A stretch of DNA of 64,000 nucleotides from NCBI GenBank assembly GCA_040219025.1, contig JAVJTE010000007.1:1-64000 (forward strand). Direction: 5' to 3'. Positions 1-8,715 of the stretch are shown piece by piece. Each line of letters opens with the position of its first letter. Position 1 is the first letter of the stretch. The notes below the pieces were generated by a model. The model did no database searches. It saw only the letters and a program-made list of their open reading frames with translations, and had not been told where the DNA came from. Both the position numbers and the translations under genes were made by a program. Source of the DNA: HT1-32 sp040219025. GTDB lineage: Bacteria; Pseudomonadota; Alphaproteobacteria; Rhodospirillales; HT1-32.

Positions 1-627
1 GGTACGGGCGGCTTCCATCTCGACTTCACCGACGGTGGTGCACCGGGGGCGGATGCGTCCGGGTCCGGCAACAGCCTGACGCTGCGCGGCAGCATCCCGC
101 AGGACCTGGTGGACATGCCGGCCGGCGGGGCGGCCATGGAAGTTCTGGCGGCAACCGCCGGGAACGACCTTCTCGGCGGCACGGACGGCGATGATATCCT
201 TGCCGGCGGTGCCGGTGATGATGTGTTGCAGGGTGGTGCCGGTGATGACCGTTATGGTTTCACCCGCGGCGATGGCGCAGATCAGATCGTCAATACCGGT
301 GAAGGCGACAGTGATGATCGTATTGTCTTTGGCGACGGCGTATCCCGGGAACAACTGTGGTTCAGTCAGTCCGGCAACGATCTTCAGGTCTCGATCATCG
401 GAACCAGCGACAGCGTCACGGTCCAGAACTGGGCTGACGTGAATGACCGGGTTGCAGCATTTGAAACTTCTGACGGGGCCACACTGGCCGCGGCACAGGT
501 GGATAATCTGATCTCGGCGATGGCTTCCCTGACGCCGCCTGCACTGGATGATACGGACCTGTCAGACAGTCTGCATGATCAGCTCGATACGGTTCTGGCC
601 GCCAGCTGGAGTGACAGCAACAGCTGA
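1..627 (+). CDS. RTX (hemolysin-type calcium-binding) protein, C-terminal fragment
   Basis: The frame is open from the first base, so only the C-terminus (208 residues) is visible. Three glycine-aspartate nonapeptide repeats of the GGxGxDxLx type occur at about visible residues 54-85 (for example GDDILAGGA and GDDVLQGGA). They are followed by a segment typical of the hemolysin-type calcium-binding related domain (FGDGVSREQLWF, GNDLQVSI, VTVQNW). Such repeats bind calcium and fold after export through a type I secretion system, and the uncleaved secretion signal would lie in the last 50 or so residues. The catalytic or adhesive part lies outside the window, so the role of the whole protein cannot be told. 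No type I secretion genes are seen nearby. Confidence 0.9.
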   Translation, partial: GTGGFHLDFTDGGAPGADASGSGNSLTLRGSIPQDLVDMPAGGAAMEVLAATAGNDLLGGTDGDDILAGGAGDDVLQGGAGDDRYGFTRGDGADQIVNTGEGDSDDRIVFGDGVSREQLWFSQSGNDLQVSIIGTSDSVTVQNWADVNDRVAAFETSDGATLAAAQVDNLISAMASLTPPALDDTDLSDSLHDQLDTVLAASWSDSNS

Positions 628-648
628 TCCTGACCGGAAAGCCTGAAA

Positions 649-1875
649 CTATTCAGTGCTGTCACCGACAATGTGGCTGTTCAGAAGATTGCTGATCTCT
701 GTCGGATCATACCCCAATGAACTCAGGACCTCTGTGCTGTCTTCTCCCAGCCTGGGTGCGGGAGATGACGGGCTGTGAACTTTTGCGCCATTCAGCCGGA
801 ACGGCAATGTCGGGTTCTTCACGCCTGTCACCGGGTCGGTATGGATAAACTGCCGGGCTTCGTTCTGGGACATTGCGAGGCTCTCCGGCAGGGTTCGGAG
901 CCGCGCTGCCGGCACGCCATTCGCCATCATCAGGTCTTCCCACTCGGTCGCAGTCCGCTCCTGCAGGCGGAGCGACAGTTCCCCGGCGAGGGCCTCGGCG
1001 TTATCCTTGCGGTCGGCGGGATCCGCATAGCGCGGGTCGCTCAGCCAGTCCTCGCATCCGAGTACCCGGGCCAGATTTGCGAACTGGCCTTCCTCGTTCA
1101 CACCAAGGCTGAGCACCCCTTCCCGGCAATCAAAACTGCCGGCGCTGGGGCTGCGGCTGTTGGCCGCGTTGCCGCGCTGGCGGGGTTCGTGGCCCGTCGC
1201 ATAATAGTCGGTGATTGTGGAGCTCATCAGGGTGTAGGCGGTCTCCAGCATCGAGACGTCAATGAAGCTGCCCTGCCCGGTTGACTGACGCAGGAACAGG
1301 GCGGCACTGATGGCGAAACCCGCCGCCAGCGCGACGCTGTAATCCATGATCGGTGCGCCGGTTCTGACCGGGCCGCCACCGGCCGGTCCGGTCATCGTCA
1401 TGATGCCGGATATCGCCTGAATGTTCACGTCATAGGCTGGTGCGTTCTCCCGGTCCCCGCCCCGGCCATAGCCGGTCAGGGCACAATGAATCAGCTGCGG
1501 ATATTTCTCTGCCAGCAGATCCTGCCCGAGCCCCAGCGCCTCCAGCGTACAGGGACGGTGGTTTTCGACCAGCACATCCGCCGTTGCCAGCAGCCGGTGC
1601 ATGACCTGTTGCCCCGCCGCCTGACCCAGATCCAGCGCCAGCGACTTCTTGCCCGCCCCCTGGGTCAGATAGGCCGTGCTCATTGCGGCACGGGCAGCAT
1701 CGTGATCGGTACCGCCCCGATGGCGCATGGCATCACCGCGACCGACGGACTCAACCTTGATGACCTCCGCGCCCATCAGTCCGAGATAGTAGGCACAGGC
1801 CGGTCCGGCCAGAACATGGGTGAAATCAACAACCCGCAGACCGCGAAACGGCGCGATATGATCAGTCCGGTTCAT
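649..1875 (-). CDS. CaiB/BaiF (family III) CoA-transferase
   Basis: The 408-residue protein has normal length for family III CoA-transferases, which move CoA between carboxylic acids through an aspartyl-CoA thioester. The N-terminal signature (GLRVVDFTHVLAGPACAYYL) and the motif PAYDVNIQAISG are present; Asp149 in that motif is the expected catalytic residue. The gene lies just downstream of, and on the same strand as, a TctABC carrier, which suggests that the imported carboxylate is activated as its CoA thioester. The acid itself cannot be named. A paralogue occurs at 52299. The start ATG has only a weak ribosome-binding site. Confidence 0.9.
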   Translation of the reverse strand: MNRTDHIAPFRGLRVVDFTHVLAGPACAYYLGLMGAEVIKVESVGRGDAMRHRGGTDHDAARAAMSTAYLTQGAGKKSLALDLGQAAGQQVMHRLLATADVLVENHRPCTLEALGLGQDLLAEKYPQLIHCALTGYGRGGDRENAPAYDVNIQAISGIMTMTGPAGGGPVRTGAPIMDYSVALAAGFAISAALFLRQSTGQGSFIDVSMLETAYTLMSSTITDYYATGHEPRQRGNAANSRSPSAGSFDCREGVLSLGVNEEGQFANLARVLGCEDWLSDPRYADPADRKDNAEALAGELSLRLQERTATEWEDLMMANGVPAARLRTLPESLAMSQNEARQFIHTDPVTGVKNPTLPFRLNGAKVHSPSSPAPRLGEDSTEVLSSLGYDPTEISNLLNSHIVGDSTE

Positions 1876-1896
1876 CTGCAGACGACATCCCCGTTA

Positions 1897-3426
1897 TCAG
1901 GAGCCGGCGGAGGCTTTCCGTGCCCGGCGCTTTGCCAGATTCAGAGAGACGGCACGGAATATCATCACCGCAAAGCCAACACCGAGGAACGAAGCCGCTA
2001 CCGGTTCCTTGATGAAGATCAGGACACCGTCATCCGACAGCAGCAATGCCTGACGGAAAGCAACCTCCGTATTGCTGGCAAGAACGAAGGCAATCACAAA
2101 GGCAGCGGTGGAAAATTCGGTCCGGCGCATGCAATAGCCGACAATGCCGAACAGCAGGGCAATCCCCACATCCAGAATGGAGGCTCTGGTTGAATAAGCC
2201 GCAGCAATAGAGGTCACGAAGATGAAGGGATAGAGCAGATGCGTCGGCAGTTTTGCAATCATCCGCCCGATCAGCGGTCCGCCCCAGTAACCCATGGCAC
2301 CATAGGCGACAATTCCCAGCAGCCCCGCCGCAAACAGCGAGAAGATCAGCTCCCGGCTGTAGGGGGTGTCGAAGATCGCCGGGCCGACCTGCAATCCGTG
2401 AATCAGGAAGACACCGATCAGCACGGCGGCCACCGTACTGCCCGGAATACCAAGGGTCAGCAGCGGAATCATGCTGGGACCGGAAACCGCATTATTAGCT
2501 GATTCCGGCGCGGCAACACCTTCAACAATCCCGGTGCCCCATTTCTCACTGAACTTCGACCGCCGTTTTTCCTCGCCATAGGCAACAAAACAGGCAACCG
2601 AAGAGCCAAGGCCCGGCATCATGCCGATGATCGAGCCGACAAACGACGAGCGGATCATCAGCGGAACACAGCGTTTGAACTCGGCCCAGGTCATATGATT
2701 GGCGCTTTTGTTGCTGACGTCCGCCATGCCTGAACTGACCAGTTCCTGTTTAGCCGATTTCTCGGCCTGAATGATGACTTCCGAGATAACGAAAACACCG
2801 ATCAGCAACGGTACCAGCGCCAGCCCGTCCTGCAATTCATCGAAACCCATGGTCATCCGCGGTTCCCCGGAAATCGCATCAAGCCCGACCAGAGCAACGA
2901 AGGCCCCGAGCAGGGTCGACAGGATGCCCTTGATCACGGACTTGCCGACGACAGAACCGATCACGATAAACGCCATGATGTAGATCGCGAAATATTCTGT
3001 CGGACCAAATGTCTTGGTATAGCTGGCGATATAGACCGCGCCGAAAATCAGGATGATCTCGCCGAAGAAATCACCGAATACCGAGGCAATGGTCGCCGTC
3101 TTCAGGGCTTTGCCGGCTTCGCCCCGCTGGGTCATCGGATAGCCGTCCTGCATGGTGGCAGCCGATGCTGCCGTGCCGGGCGTGTTGAACAGGATCGCGG
3201 CGATCGAGCCGCCATAGCGGCCTGACTTGCCAATGACATAGAGGAACGCCAGCGCCGGCAGCGCCCCCAGATGGAATGACAGTGGCAGCAACATCGCGAT
3301 AGCGGCTGATGCGGTCAGACCGGGAAGTGCGCCGGCGACAATGCCGACAAAGGCTGCGAGAAAAACGAAGCCAACCGCTTCCAGGTCGGAAAACAGGTTC
3401 GCGAAGCCGCCGATCAGATCAAGCAT
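1897..3426 (-). CDS. TctA-type large membrane subunit of tripartite tricarboxylate transporter
   Basis: This 509-residue, highly hydrophobic protein has about a dozen membrane segments. The two family hallmarks are visible: GALPGLTASAAIAMLLPLSF near the N-terminus and a second proline-glycine motif (MMPGLGSSVACFVAYGEE) mid-protein, followed by the conserved VEGVAAPESANNA stretch. TctA is the transport core of a secondary carrier that takes substrate from a periplasmic TctC protein. It follows tctB (3472-4020) and tctC (4121-5104) in one leftward operon. Known substrates of the family include citrate and other di- and tricarboxylates and aromatic acids; nothing here fixes the substrate. Confidence 0.93.
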   Translation of the reverse strand: MLDLIGGFANLFSDLEAVGFVFLAAFVGIVAGALPGLTASAAIAMLLPLSFHLGALPALAFLYVIGKSGRYGGSIAAILFNTPGTAASAATMQDGYPMTQRGEAGKALKTATIASVFGDFFGEIILIFGAVYIASYTKTFGPTEYFAIYIMAFIVIGSVVGKSVIKGILSTLLGAFVALVGLDAISGEPRMTMGFDELQDGLALVPLLIGVFVISEVIIQAEKSAKQELVSSGMADVSNKSANHMTWAEFKRCVPLMIRSSFVGSIIGMMPGLGSSVACFVAYGEEKRRSKFSEKWGTGIVEGVAAPESANNAVSGPSMIPLLTLGIPGSTVAAVLIGVFLIHGLQVGPAIFDTPYSRELIFSLFAAGLLGIVAYGAMGYWGGPLIGRMIAKLPTHLLYPFIFVTSIAAAYSTRASILDVGIALLFGIVGYCMRRTEFSTAAFVIAFVLASNTEVAFRQALLLSDDGVLIFIKEPVAASFLGVGFAVMIFRAVSLNLAKRRARKASAGS

Positions 3427-3471
3427 CTTTCGGAATCACTTTCAGATTATCGCATTTACACAGCATCGGCA

Positions 3472-4020
3472 TCATGCGCCTGACAGACTGCTGATCAGCT
3501 TGCCAAAATTCAGCAGTGCACCCGGCGGGTCATAAAGTCCCATCAGATGCATGAACACATACTGATAAATGATCGTCCCGATTACCGAGGTCACCGCGAG
3601 GGTGATTAGGTTGCGACAACCGAATGTCAGCAGGATCAGAACAAATGACATCAGCGTGGCGAGGAAATAGCCGAGTGCATGAAACAGCACGAGGTAGGCA
3701 ATACCCGTCCCGATAACAGCGGCAATGCGACGCAGATTGGAATCACGGAATCCGAACTGGTCGCCGGATGCATCGGCAAGTTCAACCGCTTCATCCTTGA
3801 GCGAGGGCAATCCGGCATTATTCATGAGAGCCGACAGAGCAACCAGCACCCCCAGCACCATCATCGTCACCGCAATGAACATCGGCAGCATGATCGGCCC
3901 GTTGGAGCCGCCGTATCCGGGCTCGATACCCATCGCCTGATACAGGAAGAAGGAGCCGGTCAGCAGGGTGACAACGGCAACCCCGAGATCAATACGGGTT
4001 CTATAGCGAAGTTGAGACAT
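3472..4020 (-). CDS. TctB-type small membrane subunit of tripartite tricarboxylate transporter
   Basis: The 182-residue protein has about four predicted membrane helices (for example LGVAVVTLLTGSFFLYQAMG at the N-terminus, and AVIGTGIAYLVLFHALGYFL). Size, topology and its place between a TctC and a TctA gene identify it as TctB, the poorly conserved small subunit. A GC-rich hairpin (4075-4104) separates it from tctC, which may lower membrane-subunit expression relative to the binding protein. Confidence 0.88.
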   Translation of the reverse strand: MSQLRYRTRIDLGVAVVTLLTGSFFLYQAMGIEPGYGGSNGPIMLPMFIAVTMMVLGVLVALSALMNNAGLPSLKDEAVELADASGDQFGFRDSNLRRIAAVIGTGIAYLVLFHALGYFLATLMSFVLILLTFGCRNLITLAVTSVIGTIIYQYVFMHLMGLYDPPGALLNFGKLISSLSGA

Positions 4021-4074
4021 ACCATACTCGCTTCAGCCGCAGCTTGGTCAGGAAATCATCGGAAAGCAGACAAA

Positions 4075-4104
4075 CCCCGGAGGAGCCATCTGGCTCCTCC
4101 GGGG
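4075..4104 (-). terminator. Hairpin between tctC and tctB (attenuator or processing site)
   Basis: A perfect inverted repeat has 13-bp arms (4075-4087 and 4092-4104) and the 4-nt loop ATCT. It lies about 20 bp after the tctC stop on the minus strand. A short TTTG follows the stem in the transcript, so termination would be partial. Its likely effect is to stabilise or enrich the tctC message. Confidence 0.75.
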
Positions 4105-4120
4105 CATCTGTCATCAGTGA

Positions 4121-5104
4121 TCAGTTGATGATCTTGTCGATGACCGGCTGCAGGGTGTCGAACAGCGCATTGGTTGCCGTCGTGCCCTCTTCAGAGGTCA
4201 TGTGGAAGGCTGCCAGCTTTGACTTGCTCATGAAGGTACCGAAGCCCTTGACGCCGGAGACATGCTTCACAGCAGCTTCCAGCTTGGCAACGGTTTCCGC
4301 CGGCATGCCGTTCGGGCCCCAGAGGCACATCGGACCGGCAATGTTCAGTGCCGGCAGTCCCTGTTCGCCAAAGGTCGGTACGTCCGGGTTTACCGGATCA
4401 CGCTTTGCCGTCGGCACACCCAAGACACGGATTTCATTTTCAAAACCCGCCGTCAGATGAACACCGTTGAAGGACGCATCAACCTTCTGGGCGACCAGTG
4501 CACCACGTGCCTTCGACCCGCCCTGGAACGGAATGACCTGATGTTTGATACCGGTGGTATCAAGGAACAGATGACCGAGCAGCGCATGCATCGTTGCCGG
4601 TCCGGACGTTGACCAGCGCAGGGTCTCGCCACTGTCCTTGTAATGCTTTACCCAGTCAGCGGCCGATTTGAACTGGCTGCTTGAATGCACCGTCAGCGCG
4701 GTGACCAGCTGCGAGATGCAGCCGAGGTTTGTGAAGTCCTTGCGCGGATCAACCGGGGCGTCGCCCTTGGCGCTCATCACGGCGGCAGCGAAAGAGCCGG
4801 AGTTGATCATGTAAAGGGTATATCCGTCCGGCTCGCCGTCCTTGACGATCTTGGCCGCAACCATGCCGGAGCCGCCCGGCTTGTTGATGATGACAGCCGG
4901 CATGCCGTTCATCACTTCGGCTTCATGAACGTAGCTGGCAAAACCGCGTGCGGTTGTGTCAGTGCCGCCACCAGCGGAAAAACCGACCATGATCTTGACC
5001 GGCTTTTCCGGAAATTCAGCCTGAGCGGTGCTGGTCATCGCAGTTGCGACCACGCCACCCATGAGAACCGCGCCTGCGGTCTTTGCGAATGTCTTGAGTT
5101 TCAT
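4121..5104 (-). CDS. TctC-type periplasmic substrate-binding protein (tripartite tricarboxylate transporter)
   Basis: The 327-residue protein starts with a Sec signal peptide (basic MKLKTFAKTAG, hydrophobic core, AQA cleavage site near residue 29). The mature start EFPEKPVKIMVGFSAGGGTD is the classic TctC/Bug-family N-terminus, and NKPGGSGMVAAK is the second family motif. It captures a carboxylate in the periplasm and hands it to TctAB. The start is supported by GGGAGCAACAAG before ATG. It is the first gene of the leftward tctCBA-CoA-transferase operon. Confidence 0.93.
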   Translation of the reverse strand: MKLKTFAKTAGAVLMGGVVATAMTSTAQAEFPEKPVKIMVGFSAGGGTDTTARGFASYVHEAEVMNGMPAVIINKPGGSGMVAAKIVKDGEPDGYTLYMINSGSFAAAVMSAKGDAPVDPRKDFTNLGCISQLVTALTVHSSSQFKSAADWVKHYKDSGETLRWSTSGPATMHALLGHLFLDTTGIKHQVIPFQGGSKARGALVAQKVDASFNGVHLTAGFENEIRVLGVPTAKRDPVNPDVPTFGEQGLPALNIAGPMCLWGPNGMPAETVAKLEAAVKHVSGVKGFGTFMSKSKLAAFHMTSEEGTTATNALFDTLQPVIDKIIN

Positions 5105-5419
5105 CTTGTTGCTCCCGTTTTGTCGTTGTGTACCCGTCAGGTCTCAGCAAAGAAGGTCTTTGGCGGAGCCGGTCCCGGATGCGATGCCCTTTCTTCAAGA
5201 AGGGGTTATCACAAGGCTATCACGCAACGCACTGCTGTCCATTGCAATTATGATCAGCTCTGCTGCGTAAAACGCAACAATCGAGCAAATCTGCGCTGTC
5301 CGGGCGATCCGCTCCAGATCGACCTTGCGTAACTTTCGTCATATTGTGTACGTTTGTACACAATAAAATGACAATCAGGCCGGAACCGCAGCCCGCCTGC
5401 CAGAACAGGAGAAGACATA
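5105..5419. other. Divergent intergenic region between tctC and the ThDP-enzyme operon
   Basis: This 315-bp stretch holds no convincing gene; the short frames here are not supported by codon pattern or ribosome-binding sites. It must contain both divergent promoters. The clearest element is the inverted repeat at 5342-5365, listed separately. An imperfect hairpin lies at about 5187-5205. No ThDP riboswitch (THI-box) was recognised although the rightward gene is a ThDP enzyme. Confidence 0.6.
5342..5365. promoter_or_regulatory. Inverted-repeat operator, GntR/FadR-like
   Basis: Perfect 10-bp arms (TATTGTGTAC and GTACACAATA) are separated by GTTT, 55 bp before the ThDP-enzyme start. TTGTNTAC half-sites are typical of FCD-subfamily GntR proteins. 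The FCD regulator at 7968, last gene of the same operon, is the obvious candidate to bind here. Its position would let it control the divergent tctC operon too. Confidence 0.7.
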
Positions 5420-7018
5420 ATGAACGTTTCTGAAGTGATGGCGCGGTATCTGAAAACTGCCGGTATCCGGCATCTGTTCGGATATCCCGGTGATCCGTCC
5501 GTGGAGTTCCTCGAAGGCTGCCGGCGTGAAGACATGCAGTTCGTCCTGGCCCGCCGGGAAGGCACCGCCGGCCTGATGGCAGAAGCCTATGGCATGCTGA
5601 CCGGCAAACCGGGTGTTGCCCTCTCGACGCTCGGCCCGGGTTCGACCAATCTGGTCAATTCGGTCGCCAATGCGCTGCTGGACCGCACGCCGATGATTGC
5701 CATCTCCGGACAGATCGACACCAAGCGTCTGCCGACATTCACCCATCAGGTGATTGATCATAACGCCCTGTTCGGGCCGATCTCGAAATATGCGACCACG
5801 ATCACGCCCGACACGGTCGGCCATGTGTTGCGCAAGGCGCACCGGGTGGCGATGGCCCCCCGGCCCGGCCCGGTTCATATCTCCACCCCGGCCGATGTTG
5901 TCGGGGCGCTGGCTAAAGATGCAGAAATCCGCCTGCCGCCGACCGAAGCCAGCCAGTTCGGCGCAACCAGTTTTTCCACGACCGGCAAGACCATAACTGC
6001 CGCAATCAGCAAGGCGCGACGCCCCGTCATCCTGTTTGGCATTTCGGCCATGCAATCGGATGCCGGGCCGGCGATCACTGCCCTTGCGGAGCATATCGGC
6101 GCAGCCATCGTCTCCTCACCGATGGCCAAGGGAACGGTCAGCGAAGACCACCCGCTGTTTGCCGGCACACTCGACATGGCCTGCAACCAGATTGTCTGGT
6201 CGTTCCTGAAGGAGGCTGACCTGATCCTTGCCGCCGGCTTTGATGCGGTGGAACTGATCAAGCCCTGGACGGTGGAGACGCCGGTCATTCATATCGATTC
6301 TGTTCCCAACACCGACCAGATCTACGCGGCGGATATTGAAATTGTCGGGCCGATATCGGGAACTCTTGACGGCTTGCGAAGTGCATTGTCCGAACAGCCC
6401 GGATATTCGGCCGGTGATGTCAGTACACATATGGAAACGCTGTTCACCGCATTCGAGGCCGGCCGGGTCGCGGGCCGCATGAACCCATCCGATGTGATCC
6501 GGGTGGCGAAGGCCGTAGCCCCGGCAGATGCCATCGTCACCACGGATGTCGGCAGTCACAAGCTGCTGGTCGGGCTGGGATGGCGACCGACCGCCCCGCG
6601 GCGGGTGCTGATGACGAACGGCCTGTCGTCGATGGGCTTTTCACTGCCCGCCGCCATCACGGCAAAAATGCTGCATCCGGACCGCGAGGTAATCTGCTTC
6701 ACCGGCGATGGAGGGCTGGCAATGGTTCAGGGCGAACTGCGCCTGGCTTCGGCCATGAAACTCGGCATCAAGGTTGTCGTCTTCCTCGATAACTCGCTGA
6801 ACCGCATCGAGTTGAAACAGATGGCCCGGCAGTACAAATCCATCGGGACCGTGATCGAACCGGTCGCCACCGTGCCGCTGGCCGAATCGATGGGTTGCCA
6901 TGGTATCGAGGTCGAGACGGAACAGGCACTGGCGGATGCGCTGGGGACGGACAACGGCACGACCCCGCTGGTCATCGGCGCCCATATCGATCCTGCCCAG
7001 TATCTGGCGCAGTTCTAG
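5420..7018 (+). CDS. Thiamine-diphosphate-dependent enzyme of the acetolactate synthase / 2-oxoacid decarboxylase superfamily
   Basis: The 532-residue protein has the usual three-domain layout: N-terminal pyrimidine-binding domain with the activating glutamate (ARREGTAG, Glu47), a central domain (FGISAMQSDAG region, about 190-320), and a C-terminal pyrophosphate-binding domain with GDG at 429-431. The Mg-ThDP motif normally ends in Asn-Asn, but here it reads Asp457-Asn458. Such enzymes cleave or join C-C bonds next to a carbonyl. Length and N-terminus resemble acetolactate-synthase-like proteins of unknown substrate; the small regulatory subunit of true acetolactate synthase is absent. It is co-transcribed with a dehydrogenase (7057) and regulator (7968), so a catabolic role is more likely than branched-chain amino acid synthesis. 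Confidence 0.88.
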   Translation: MNVSEVMARYLKTAGIRHLFGYPGDPSVEFLEGCRREDMQFVLARREGTAGLMAEAYGMLTGKPGVALSTLGPGSTNLVNSVANALLDRTPMIAISGQIDTKRLPTFTHQVIDHNALFGPISKYATTITPDTVGHVLRKAHRVAMAPRPGPVHISTPADVVGALAKDAEIRLPPTEASQFGATSFSTTGKTITAAISKARRPVILFGISAMQSDAGPAITALAEHIGAAIVSSPMAKGTVSEDHPLFAGTLDMACNQIVWSFLKEADLILAAGFDAVELIKPWTVETPVIHIDSVPNTDQIYAADIEIVGPISGTLDGLRSALSEQPGYSAGDVSTHMETLFTAFEAGRVAGRMNPSDVIRVAKAVAPADAIVTTDVGSHKLLVGLGWRPTAPRRVLMTNGLSSMGFSLPAAITAKMLHPDREVICFTGDGGLAMVQGELRLASAMKLGIKVVVFLDNSLNRIELKQMARQYKSIGTVIEPVATVPLAESMGCHGIEVETEQALADALGTDNGTTPLVIGAHIDPAQYLAQF

Positions 7019-7056
7019 AACAGAACGCTGTCACAGACCAACCCGGGAGAGGGTGC

Positions 7057-7956
7057 ATGACCTTCAACTCCATCGCGATCATTGGCTTCGGCGAAGCCGG
7101 ACCGGCCTTTGCCAGGGGGTTTCGCAATTCAGGCACCGGCATCGCCCGTGCCTTCGACATCGCCTATGGCACGGGCAGCCCGTCCGATGCCGTCTTTGAG
7201 GCGCGGGCGAAAGCCTCCGGTACTGAACTGAAGCGGGACCGGGCCGACGCCGTCCGGGGGGCTGAACTGATTATCTGCACGGTGACCGCCGATCTGGCAG
7301 AAGTTGCCGCCGAACAGGTAGCTCCCAGCCTCAGGCCCGGGCAGATCTATTTCGATCTTAATTCATGCGCCCCGGCGCGGAAGAAAGCGATTGCCGCCGT
7401 CGTCACAAAAGCCGGCGCTTCCTTTGTCGAAGGTGTTGCGATGGACACGGTCCCGAAAATGGGGTTTCAGGTCCCGCTGCTGCTGGCCGGGCCGGATGCA
7501 GCCGGCATTCTGGACCGGCTGACAGCCCACGGCATGGTTGCTGAAGTCGCCGGTCCTGAACTTGGACAGGCGTCGTCGGTCAAGCTGCTGCGGTCGGTGC
7601 TGATCAAGGGGATGGAAGCCCTGTTCGCGGAATCGGTCGCCGCGGCCACGGTGATCGGCGTGCAGGACCAGATCATCGGGTCGCTGGCGAAAACCTATCC
7701 CGGTCTGGACTGGCATGAGATCGCCGGATACCAGATCAGCCGCCTGGCCATTCACGGCAAGCGTCGGGCCGCCGAAATGCGGGAGTCAGCCGATACCGTC
7801 CGCAGCCTCGGGATTGAACCGCTGATGGCCACCGCCATCGCGGAGCGTCAGCAATGGGCGGCGGATATCGATCTGAAGGCCCATTACATGGAAAACCCGG
7901 CTGAAACGATCGAGAACTACAAGGCCGCCCTGTCGACCCGACGGACGAAAGCCTGA
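7057..7956 (+). CDS. NAD(P)-binding dehydrogenase, 6-phosphogluconate/3-hydroxyisobutyrate dehydrogenase-like with DUF1932-type C-terminus
   Basis: The ATG at 7057 is chosen because GGGAGAGGG stands before it and the Rossmann motif follows at once (IAIIGFGEAGPAF, glycines 10, 12 and 15). This gives 299 residues; a longer in-frame reading from 6895 would overlap the upstream gene. The C-terminal half (GQASSVKLLRSVLIKGMEAL) contains the conserved lysine region of the beta-hydroxyacid dehydrogenase fold and resembles the DUF1932 helical domain. It probably oxidises a hydroxyacid or reduces the product of the upstream ThDP enzyme. The substrate is unknown. Confidence 0.87.
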   Translation: MTFNSIAIIGFGEAGPAFARGFRNSGTGIARAFDIAYGTGSPSDAVFEARAKASGTELKRDRADAVRGAELIICTVTADLAEVAAEQVAPSLRPGQIYFDLNSCAPARKKAIAAVVTKAGASFVEGVAMDTVPKMGFQVPLLLAGPDAAGILDRLTAHGMVAEVAGPELGQASSVKLLRSVLIKGMEALFAESVAAATVIGVQDQIIGSLAKTYPGLDWHEIAGYQISRLAIHGKRRAAEMRESADTVRSLGIEPLMATAIAERQQWAADIDLKAHYMENPAETIENYKAALSTRRTKA

Positions 7957-7967
7957 GGTCAGCAGAC

Positions 7968-8633
7968 ATGGCCGATGCATCCGGAGAAACCGCCAGAGCG
8001 GACAACCCGAAGGCAACGGTCTGTCAGCGGCTGTATGAGGCCATTCTGTCCGGTGAGCTGGCACCTGGCCAGCGCCTGACCGAGGCGGATCTGGCGGAGC
8101 GGTTCGGTGTTTCCCGCACCCCTGTGCGCGAGGCCCTCAGCCTGCTGGAAAGCGACGGTCTGCTGGAACAGAGCGGCCGCCGGGGGCTTTGCATCCGTCA
8201 GCTTGATCACCGGGCCGAGACCGAGCTCTATCTCTACCGGGAAACGCTGGAAGGAATGGCCGCCGCACTTTGTGCCCGGCATATCTCCGGCAGCGAGACC
8301 GAAGCCCTGCGTGAGTTGCTGGAGCGTGAGCGGGACTCGCTTGATGATTCCGCCGAAATCGTCCGGATCAACCGGCTGTTTCATCAGCAGATCAGCCGTG
8401 GCAGCCAGAACCGTTATCTCGCCGACGCACTGAAACGCACCGCCATTCAGACGACATTGCTCGGTGCCTCCACCCTGAATGTCACCGATCGGCGGGCCAC
8501 CGCCTATGCGGAACATATGGCCCTGTTCGCCGCAATCGAAGCGCGTGACGAGACCACGGCCCGGCGGCTTGGTGAAGAACATGTCCGCAGCGCCCACCGC
8601 GAACGCCTGCGCATGACCCTGACGGAGGTTTAG
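7968..8633 (+). CDS. GntR-family transcriptional regulator, FadR/FCD subfamily
   Basis: The 221-residue protein has an N-terminal winged helix (residues about 15-80, with ERFGVSRTPVREALSLLES as the recognition region) and an all-helical FCD effector domain (about 90-210) with the expected acidic and histidine residues (for example NRLFHQQI and EHMALFAAIEARDE). These proteins usually repress a catabolic operon until a carboxylate ligand binds. It is the third gene of the 5420-8633 operon. The inverted repeat at 5342-5365 is its likely target. Confidence 0.92.
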   Translation: MADASGETARADNPKATVCQRLYEAILSGELAPGQRLTEADLAERFGVSRTPVREALSLLESDGLLEQSGRRGLCIRQLDHRAETELYLYRETLEGMAAALCARHISGSETEALRELLERERDSLDDSAEIVRINRLFHQQISRGSQNRYLADALKRTAIQTTLLGASTLNVTDRRATAYAEHMALFAAIEARDETTARRLGEEHVRSAHRERLRMTLTEV

Positions 8634-8715
8634 CGGCGTCCCCTTGCCCGATCCCTGCGCGAACAGCGGCCGTGGTCGCCGTCACCGCGCCCCGGCCCCG
8701 GTTCCTGAGGAAGCA

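Noticed and set aside
5105..5419. THI-box (ThDP) riboswitch before the ThDP enzyme
   Set aside because: The conserved CUGAGA and related segments were not found; the region is better explained by an operator.
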